From Deltaproteobacteria bacterium (GTDB lineage Bacteria; Myxococcota_A; UBA9042; DTJE01): a stretch of 19,302 bases of DNA. This document shows, one piece after another, positions 7,330 to 13,394 of the stretch. Where the stretch lies: the NCBI GenBank assembly GCA_016784945.1, contig JADHTP010000026.1, positions 1 through 19,302 of the forward strand, in the 5' to 3' direction. The notes beneath the pieces are model-generated. The model did not search any database. It saw only the letters and a list, made by a program, of their open reading frames with translations, and was not told the origin of the DNA. The position numbers and the translations under genes are program-made. Each line of letters opens with the position of its first letter. The first letter of the stretch is position 1.

Positions 7330-9516
7330 CTACAGGTAGCTTTCGGGCTCGAAGGGATAAAAGCGGACCTGCGGCCGTCCCGCCCCGTCCAGAGCAATGG
7401 CCCAGCCATCCACCCGGAAGGGGACGTTGCTCACCGCGTCCAGGAGCCAGTTCCGGATCAGGATCCGGGTGTCCAGCGGCACCCTCAGGACAACCACGGG
7501 TTCACGGTCGGACTGGGGAAGGGCCGTCATGGCGGTCCGCACTGCCTCCGGGCGGCGGGATTCCACCACGTGGTACGGCACCAGGTTGACCCGCTCGAAC
7601 CCGTCCTCGTCGGGCCCGAAGCTGATGAACGCATTGAGGTCCACGTCCAGTTCCCCCAGGATCCCGTACTCCGGCTTCCCCGTGAGCACTGTGACGGGCA
7701 GGGGCTCGGGCTGCCAGGAGACCCTGATCTGCTTGTGGTAAACGTCCAGCAGGTGGTCCTCGTCCTCCAGGTCAACGAACCGGTCAGCGGGGCCTTTGCC
7801 CAGGGCCACGGCCCGGTCCGGATCGGTCACCAGTTTCTCCAGGTCGATCCGCAGGTCCACGAAGCGTGCATCGGGTTGACGGGGCGCAGGTCCCGGTTGT
7901 CCGTCGGGGGACAGCCAGCGGTCCGTCCAGGCCATTGAGCGGCCCTCCCCGCCGAACAGGGTTTCCTGGACGATACGCCGGGCCCGGTCCTTACGCGCCA
8001 GGTCCCCCTTCTGGAACAGGCGCCCGTAGTCGGGCAGCAGACCGGCCTGTCGGAAATGGCGCTTTAGGAAGTCCACGTAGGCGGGAGCCTCGGTCTGGTA
8101 TCGGGGCTTGCGTTGGTAGGTCCCGGTGTCGGCCCGTGTTTCCACCTGACCCAATCCGGCGTGGACGCCAATGACGAGGGCCAGGGACAAGGCAAAGGTG
8201 GCCAGGTTCCTCCCGATTCCGGCCAGGCGGAAGGTGGCCCGCAGGCCGCTGGCCAGGAACACCATCACCGGCAGGAAGACCCACAGCAGGATCCTCAGCT
8301 TGTCCCCCTCGATCCAGTCCCGCTGAAGGGATAGCACCAGGTAGGTGGGAGCGACGATGAGGACCATTGAGGCGAAACGCCGGGGATGGGCGCGCCAGGT
8401 GTCCAGAGCGCCGGTGAGGACCAGGGCCCCCACCAGGAAACCCAGGAAACCCAGCCCGTTCAGCAGGTACAGGACCGCATTGGGATAGGGCATGAGCGGT
8501 GTGCGGGGCAGGCCGTCCAGGGCGGCCAGGAACAGGCCCCAGAGCCCCTGTGTTTCCCCCAGGCTGTGGAATCCGTGGTGTTCGAGGTGGGGGATGTTGA
8601 ATGCGAACACCCCGGCCGCCGTTGCCAGGAACAGGACATAGGAAGCCCAACCTCGCCCGTTGGACCGGTAGAGCAGGGCCACTGGCAGGGCCAGGGTCAG
8701 GGGCAGGAATCGCAGGCCGGTGCCCGCGGCGATTCCGAACAGGAAGCCGTGAAGGATGACCCGGTCCCGGTGGGCCACGCACGCGTACAGCAGGGCCGCG
8801 GACAGGGCCAGGGCAATAAAGTTCCGGTCCAGCACCTCGATGGACAGGGCGCAGGGGTTGAAGACCGCGAACAGGGCCACGACCAAAGGCACCAGGTGGC
8901 GTCCCGTCCATCGGCGCAGCAGGAGGTAGGTGAACAGAAAGACCAGGGCGTTGAAGGCCACGTAAAGCACGTGGAAGGTGTGAATGCCGAGCCCCGGCAT
9001 GAGGCCCGCCGTGAACAGGGCGTTGCCCGGCGTGCTGATCACGCCGTACATATCCTGGATGGCCTGTGGCGCCACCGCGGGATTCAGGTCACCCACCACC
9101 TTGAAGGTCTGCATGTAAAAGCACTTGGTCTCTGCCGTGGCGAAATAGGTGGGGAGGGACAGGAGGAACTCGGCGTTGGTGTAGTACATGGCGGCGAACA
9201 CCGACACGGCCGCCGTGGCAGCCAGCACCGTGACCTGCCGTGTGTCCGGGGCCGGCAGGCTCAACCGGACGGGATGGCGCCAGGCGTGAAGGACCAGCAG
9301 GGCCAGGACGCAGAGCCCCGATATCCCCACCACGGTCCCGGTGATGTAGACGTCGCCCATCACCGAGATGTTGAACACGACCCACTGCACCACCACCATG
9401 GAAAAGAGCACGGTCCAGGCCAGGCGTTCCAGGAGGCCGGTGTCCCGAAACAGCCGCGCCGCCAGGAGGTAGCCCACCAGGGGCAGCGGCAGGATGGACA
9501 GTGAGTTCCAGTCCAT
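7330..9516 (-). CDS. Polytopic membrane protein with C-terminal soluble domain
   Basis: A 728-aa protein. The ATG at 9516 has GGAAGG about 11 nt upstream. The first 430 residues hold roughly ten to twelve hydrophobic helices (for example LAWTVLFSMVVVQWVVFNI, LVPLVVALFAVFNPCAL, ALSAALLYACVA, LYLLNGLGFLGFLVGALVL). Between them is a conserved-looking loop with TNAEFLLSLPTYFATAETKCFYMQ. The final 280 residues or so are soluble, with charged and beta-rich stretches but no motif I recognise. This plan, a membrane bundle plus a non-cytoplasmic domain, is common in GT-C-type or O-antigen-polymerase-like surface-glycan proteins. Which family this belongs to is not clear. It follows the SGNH gene by 41 nt on the same strand, so co-transcription is likely. 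Its partial analogue is the 655-aa protein at 2754-4721. Confidence 0.8.
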   Translation of the reverse strand: MDWNSLSILPLPLVGYLLAARLFRDTGLLERLAWTVLFSMVVVQWVVFNISVMGDVYITGTVVGISGLCVLALLVLHAWRHPVRLSLPAPDTRQVTVLAATAAVSVFAAMYYTNAEFLLSLPTYFATAETKCFYMQTFKVVGDLNPAVAPQAIQDMYGVISTPGNALFTAGLMPGLGIHTFHVLYVAFNALVFLFTYLLLRRWTGRHLVPLVVALFAVFNPCALSIEVLDRNFIALALSAALLYACVAHRDRVILHGFLFGIAAGTGLRFLPLTLALPVALLYRSNGRGWASYVLFLATAAGVFAFNIPHLEHHGFHSLGETQGLWGLFLAALDGLPRTPLMPYPNAVLYLLNGLGFLGFLVGALVLTGALDTWRAHPRRFASMVLIVAPTYLVLSLQRDWIEGDKLRILLWVFLPVMVFLASGLRATFRLAGIGRNLATFALSLALVIGVHAGLGQVETRADTGTYQRKPRYQTEAPAYVDFLKRHFRQAGLLPDYGRLFQKGDLARKDRARRIVQETLFGGEGRSMAWTDRWLSPDGQPGPAPRQPDARFVDLRIDLEKLVTDPDRAVALGKGPADRFVDLEDEDHLLDVYHKQIRVSWQPEPLPVTVLTGKPEYGILGELDVDLNAFISFGPDEDGFERVNLVPYHVVESRRPEAVRTAMTALPQSDREPVVVLRVPLDTRILIRNWLLDAVSNVPFRVDGWAIALDGAGRPQVRFYPFEPESYL

Positions 9517-9557
9517 GGGACGTCAATCCTTCCTGATAAAGGTGGCTGTCACCTTTT

Positions 9558-10907
9558 TCACAGCCCGCAACAGACGTTTTCGTCCGCCAGGAACCAGTGG
9601 ATCAGTTCCGCCGTCAGACGGTGCGTCTCGATCTCGAAATGGACGTAATCGCAGAAGTCCCCTTCATCGAAATCGAAGCCACGGTCCATGAGCGCCTTTT
9701 CCAGGTCCAAGACGTGGACCCCGGGGCCCTGGAGTCCCCTCAGCCAGTCGATGAACGCCGACTTGGCCCGCATGTCGAAAGTGAAGGCCTCCTCGTCCCG
9801 GGCCTCCAGGAGCAGTTCGATCCGTTGCCGGTAGTTCTTTTCCGCCATGCCGGCCTTGTAGAGTTCGAAGGAACTGCCGTCGATGCCGAAGGGGCGCAGC
9901 GCCAGGTTGCCCACGGGTGTGACCAGGACCACGGGAATGCCGCTGGAACGGGCCTTGTCCAGAAGGGCCCGCACGTTCTTCTGCGCGGCTTCCAGGATGA
10001 TGCGATCGAACTCGGCGAAGGCTTCCCGGGGGAACCGGACCAGGTCGGCCCACTGCAGCCAGTGGTTGATCCGCGGTTCGAGGCGGTATTCCAGGAACGC
10101 CCAGAAGGCCGGCTCTCCCTCGAATTCCGACAGGAGGTTAGACAGGGGCAGGTGGAACATCAGGTAGTACCACTCGAGCATCTGGTAGAGGATGGGGCTG
10201 TTCCACACCAGGAAGAACTCGGGCTTGATGACCTGTCGGTAGGGATTGATCCAGTCGTTGTGCCCGGCGTACACCACTACCAGGTCGGGTCGGTTCCTTT
10301 CCATGGCCTGGACAGCACGGTGCCGAACGGAAAACGTGTCCAGGGTGCAGGCTCCGAAGTTGAACACGCGAAACCCGCCTTCCTCGCGGTTCAGGCGGCC
10401 TTCCAGGAGGGCCGGGAACGATCGATCATATTCCTGGAGCACCACCGAAGAGCCGCCGAACACGTAGACCACCCGATCGCCTCTTTTTGGATCGAGGGGG
10501 ACGAAACGGTTCGCCACGTTGAGGGAAGGATCCCGGGCCGGCTCGTCCCCCCCCACGTCCGCCGTGTAGTAGAAACCGGTTTCCAAGTCCTTTTTGGCGT
10601 AGAGGATGGGGACTTCGCGGGTGGCCGCCAGTGTGCGTTCCAGTCGGGCCGCAATGGCGGCCGTGTCCACCCGTTTCAGGGCCTTCAGCCCCTGGTAGAG
10701 GCCCACCGAGGCGGTGACCAGGACCGACAGCGTCAATCCCAGCACCACGCGGATCACCAGCCAGCCGACCACCTTGCCCAGGTTGGGGGTACCGGGTGTG
10801 CGAGGTCGACCGCGGTGCAGGTGCCTCACGATCTCCACTGCCAGCACCCCTAGGACGAAGGCCCCGAGGGCCGCCAGGAGGACTGGAGTGACGGTCAACG
10901 TTTCCAC
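9558..10907 (-). CDS. Membrane-anchored SGNH/GDSL-type hydrolase
   Basis: A 449-aa protein from a GTG at 10907, preceded by no strong ribosome-binding site, so the start is provisional. Two N-terminal membrane segments (about residues 5-27 and 45-70) precede an SGNH fold. Block I is VYVFGGSSV with nucleophile candidate Ser153. NFGACTLDTF gives the block II Gly. VVYAGHNDW is the block III G-x-N-D (Gly215, Asn217). DYVHF near the end is block V, Asp420-x-x-His423. All elements of a Ser-Asp-His triad are therefore present. Such membrane-tethered enzymes typically deacylate or transfer acyl groups on envelope polysaccharides, as in the AlgJ/AlgX group. The substrate here is unknown. It is probably the first gene of an operon with the polytopic membrane protein downstream. 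Confidence 0.8.
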   Translation of the reverse strand: METLTVTPVLLAALGAFVLGVLAVEIVRHLHRGRPRTPGTPNLGKVVGWLVIRVVLGLTLSVLVTASVGLYQGLKALKRVDTAAIAARLERTLAATREVPILYAKKDLETGFYYTADVGGDEPARDPSLNVANRFVPLDPKRGDRVVYVFGGSSVVLQEYDRSFPALLEGRLNREEGGFRVFNFGACTLDTFSVRHRAVQAMERNRPDLVVVYAGHNDWINPYRQVIKPEFFLVWNSPILYQMLEWYYLMFHLPLSNLLSEFEGEPAFWAFLEYRLEPRINHWLQWADLVRFPREAFAEFDRIILEAAQKNVRALLDKARSSGIPVVLVTPVGNLALRPFGIDGSSFELYKAGMAEKNYRQRIELLLEARDEEAFTFDMRAKSAFIDWLRGLQGPGVHVLDLEKALMDRGFDFDEGDFCDYVHFEIETHRLTAELIHWFLADENVCCGL

Positions 10908-11156
10908 AGGCGGCCACCGAAAGGATCCCGCTCAAACTAGCTGTCCGGGCCTTCAAAATCAAGATTATCGGAACAATGGGAGCTTGTCGTCCATTGCGGT
11001 CGTAGCGAGGTTTCGGATGCGCCCGGCAGACAAGGAGCGGGGGCCCGAACCGCCGCGGGCGTAGTCATGCCCTACGTCGAGGACGTTTCGGGGGAAGCGA
11101 CGCAGTATGGCGGGATGCAGCCGGAACCGCAGTAGATTGTCAACGGACGGCAAGCT
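10908..11156. other. 249-bp intergenic region, possible degenerate repeat
   Basis: No gene found. It contains a small hairpin CGTAG-(7)-CTACG (11060-11076) and the repeated phrase GTTTCGG (one occurrence in GAGGTTTCGGATG, one in GACGTTTCGGGGG). The sequence has the look of an extragenic repeat unit, but no second copy occurs in this window. It would hold the upstream signals of the SGNH operon at its left end and the 3' end of the DUF35 operon at its right. Confidence 0.3.
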
Positions 11157-11687
11157 CTACGCTGGAATGAACCAGACGTCAGTCGGCTTCAGCTTGGACA
11201 GCCGCTTGAACTTGGGCTTGACCTTCATGCCGACCCAGTCCATGGACGGATTGTCGGAGTCCAGGCCCAGCAACCGGGTCAGGAACAGAGTGTCCACTCC
11301 ATCGAACTCGATGAGAGCCAGGATGAAGGGACATTCGGGCAGGAATTCCTCGGACCCGAACTGGCACACCGTGAAGGTATGGATCCGCCCTTGTGGAGGC
11401 ATTTCCACCCACTCGCAATCACCGCCGCATTCCATGCAGGCCAGTTTCGGCGTGGCGAAGGTGTGGCCGCAGTCCTTGCACTTGGTGCCCAGCAGCTTCT
11501 TGTTGGTCAGACCTGCGAAGAACGGCGAGTCCTGGCCGTAGCTGTGCAGGTAGTTGATCTGGTAGGGCTGCTTGATGACGATGGGCGCCATCTTCTCAAG
11601 GTCCTTCATGTCCTCGGGGAACGGCAGGCTGTAAACCACCGTCCCGTCGAGGGTCTCTTCCTGGGTTGTCTTGGTGTTGTCCGCCAT
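11157..11687 (-). CDS. DUF35 zinc-ribbon/OB-fold protein, partner of thiolase-like enzyme
   Basis: A 176-aa protein. The start is clear: GGAGGAC overlaps the end of the upstream gene and the ATG is at 11687. Near residues 50-60 is an aromatic helix region (SPFFAGL), then a rubredoxin-like zinc ribbon CKDC and CMEC (Cys70, Cys73, Cys84, Cys87). An OB-fold follows (GRIHTFTVCQFG, PFILALIEFDG, LFLTRLLGL, GMKVKPKFKRL). This is the standard DUF35 order. Members bind thiolase-superfamily proteins and help hold the CoA substrate, as in the archaeal thiolase/HMG-CoA synthase complex, ChsH2-Ltp2 steroid aldolase, and BbsA-BbsB. The 3-nt spacing to the thiolase-like gene makes an obligate complex very likely. 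It is cytosolic. The acyl substrate is unknown. The first 45 residues or so, before the helix, are longer than I expect for minimal DUF35 proteins. Confidence 0.9.
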   Translation of the reverse strand: MADNTKTTQEETLDGTVVYSLPFPEDMKDLEKMAPIVIKQPYQINYLHSYGQDSPFFAGLTNKKLLGTKCKDCGHTFATPKLACMECGGDCEWVEMPPQGRIHTFTVCQFGSEEFLPECPFILALIEFDGVDTLFLTRLLGLDSDNPSMDWVGMKVKPKFKRLSKLKPTDVWFIPA

Positions 11688-11690
11688 TGT

Positions 11691-13049
11691 CTAGTCCTCC
11701 TTCTCCATGATGCTCACCGACACGTAGGTCCCGGTACCGGCGTGGCTGTGGATGACGCCCCGTTTCGGGTCCTTGATCTGGATGGTGTCGTCGCCCAGGT
11801 GCTTTCCGATGGTGCCCTGGAGCTGCCAGATGCCGAACACGCCCTGCATGAGGCCGGTTGCGCCCACGGGGTGGCCGCAGGCGATGAGGCCGCCGGAGGG
11901 GTTGACCGGGCAGATGGGCTCGTGTTCCAGCTTCAAGCCGTAATCGATTCCGGGCACGTGGGCCTTGCCGCTTTCGGCAAAGGCGCCGCCTTCGCCGTAC
12001 CGGCACAGCCCCATGTCCTCGTAGGTCTGGATCTCGGAGGACGTGTAGGCGTCGTGGAGTTCCACGAAGTCGATATCGTTGAGGGGGTCTTCGATCCCCG
12101 CGTGGGCGTAGGCCTGTCTGGAGGCCATGCGGCCGGCCCTGAACGAGTGGATGCCCGGGTACCTGAAGCCCTTGTCCCAGAGTTCGCGGTAGTGGGCCTT
12201 GCTGTCTTCGTTCTGCTCGTTGGGCAGGCTGTTCTTCGCGTAGAAGTCGTCGAAGGACTGGTGGGGCCGGTCCGACATGCGCATGGCGTCGGTGCCTCGG
12301 CCGATGCCCGTTACCTTGACCTTGGGAATGGAAGTTCCGGTGGCCTTTTCGATCCGGTTGAGCCCCTCTTCGGACACGAACAGGATCGCCGCCGCGCCGT
12401 CGCTCATGGTGCAGATGTCCAGGCGCGTGAGCGGCCAGGCCACCATGGGTGAATTGCGCACGTCATCGATGCCGATGCGCATACGCTTCTGGGCGTAGGG
12501 GTTGTACAGGGCGTTGATGTGGTTCTTCACCGACACGTTGGCCATCTGTTCCACGGTGGTGCCGAATTCCTTGCAGTGCCGTACCACCATCATGGCGTAG
12601 TAGCCGCTGTAGAAGCCGCCCACCGGGTAATCGAAGGACACGTCGGACGCCAGGGCGATGAACTCGTTGCCCTTCCAGGTCTGCACGTGGCTCATGGTCT
12701 CGAAGCCGTAGGCCATGCACACATCCATGTGGCCGCTGGCCACGGACTTCCACGCCTCCTGGAAACACAGGCCGCCGGTGGCGCCCCCGCCTTCCACCCG
12801 ATGTCCGGGCTTGGGGGTCAGGCCCAGGTAGTCCTGGGTCATGATGCCGCACATGAGCTGCCTGGAAAAATGGTCCGAGAAATACGAGGCCACGGATCCG
12901 TCGATCAGCTCGATTCCCTGCTTCGGAGTCAGACCAATGTCATTGAGGCAGTAGTCGTAGGCCTCCTTGACGATGGCCTGGAATGTCTTGTCATGCCGGG
13001 CCTTGGTGAACTTGCTCACCCCGCCCGAGATCGCGTAAACCGTCCTCAT
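11691..13049 (-). CDS. Thiolase-fold protein lacking both catalytic cysteines
   Basis: A 452-aa SCP-x/archaeal-type thiolase superfamily protein. The ATG at 13049 is chosen because AAGGAGG lies 6 nt upstream; the in-frame ATG at 13055 directly abuts it. The fold is clear from VEGGGATGGLCFQEAW (85-100), YGFETMSHV, MSDGAAAILFVS and GGLIACGHPVGATG (386-399). At the nucleophile position, where related thiolases read NNCATG or ACASG, this protein has Gly89. Where SCP2-type thiolases have HDCF, it has HDAY (332-335, Ala334). His332 and the GHP His393 remain. Cys94 is five residues past the usual position. It therefore probably cannot form the acyl-enzyme of a true thiolase. Ltp2-type thiolase-like aldolases lack the nucleophile and work with a DUF35 partner, the same arrangement as here. 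Automatic annotation would call it acetyl-CoA acetyltransferase, likely wrongly. Confidence 0.88.
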   Translation of the reverse strand: MRTVYAISGGVSKFTKARHDKTFQAIVKEAYDYCLNDIGLTPKQGIELIDGSVASYFSDHFSRQLMCGIMTQDYLGLTPKPGHRVEGGGATGGLCFQEAWKSVASGHMDVCMAYGFETMSHVQTWKGNEFIALASDVSFDYPVGGFYSGYYAMMVVRHCKEFGTTVEQMANVSVKNHINALYNPYAQKRMRIGIDDVRNSPMVAWPLTRLDICTMSDGAAAILFVSEEGLNRIEKATGTSIPKVKVTGIGRGTDAMRMSDRPHQSFDDFYAKNSLPNEQNEDSKAHYRELWDKGFRYPGIHSFRAGRMASRQAYAHAGIEDPLNDIDFVELHDAYTSSEIQTYEDMGLCRYGEGGAFAESGKAHVPGIDYGLKLEHEPICPVNPSGGLIACGHPVGATGLMQGVFGIWQLQGTIGKHLGDDTIQIKDPKRGVIHSHAGTGTYVSVSIMEKED

Positions 13050-13055
13050 CGGCAT

Positions 13056-13062
13056 CCTCCTT
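13056..13062 (-). promoter_or_regulatory. Ribosome-binding site deciding the thiolase-like start
   Basis: AAGGAGG on the minus strand directly next to the ATG at 13055 and 6 nt from the ATG at 13049. The second spacing is the functional one, giving the start MRTVYAISGG, which is the usual beginning of this family. Confidence 0.75.
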
Positions 13063-13147
13063 TCTGTCCCTTGGAAAACGTCGTTCTGGATCTTCAACCG
13101 GATTCTCATAGCACACCGCGCGCCGGGGCGAAAGGACGGAGGATCGT

Positions 13148-13315
13148 GGGTAGTGTGTCAGTCTGGCTGTGGTTTCCCTTGGAATGCGCACGCTTGCTTG
13201 CGCTTTCTGATAATGGAGCGCTCCGCTGGTCCAAAGCGGTGGCAGCCACCGCACTCCAAAAAGGCAGGACCGGATCTCCCAACCGGTCGGCAGTCGGGAA
13301 AACGACACACTACCC
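13148..13315. mobile_element. MITE-like element, copy B
   Basis: A non-coding 168-bp block with perfect 12-bp terminal inverted repeats, GGGTAGTGTGTC (13148-13159) and its complement (13304-13315). It shares with copy A the order: terminal repeat, GGARTGCGCA, GCGCTTTCT, then the near-identical core CCAAAGCGGTGGC(A)AGCCACCGCACTCCAAAA (hairpin 13236-13252), a GGCCAG/GGCAGG step, and CGGGAAA before the right terminal repeat. Between core and right end, copy B carries extra sequence including ACCGG...CCGGT. No clear target duplication. It lies between divergent genes, so it may carry or separate their promoters. Confidence 0.75.
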
Positions 13316-13329
13316 CGGTACGGCGAGTC

Positions 13330-13358
13330 TTGAACAGAGGCCGTGTCCACCTTAAACT
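13330..13358 (+). promoter_or_regulatory. Possible promoter for the MopE-like lipoprotein
   Basis: TTGAAC (13330-13335), 17-bp spacer, TAAACT (13353-13358), just outside the right end of MITE copy B. It would give a leader of about 30 nt. Both hexamers match sigma70 consensus at 4 of 6 positions. Confidence 0.35.
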
Positions 13359-13394
13359 GTAGCCTGCAACAAGGTTTCAGCGTGGGAGGTTTCC

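Noticed and set aside
7194..7409. Small frame across MITE copy A
   Set aside because: It reads through the terminal repeats and the end of the membrane-protein gene. No start signal and no family similarity.
12991..13350. Small frame through MITE copy B as a gene upstream of the thiolase-like gene
   Set aside because: Runs through the inverted-repeat element and into the thiolase-like gene in another frame, and has no ribosome-binding site.
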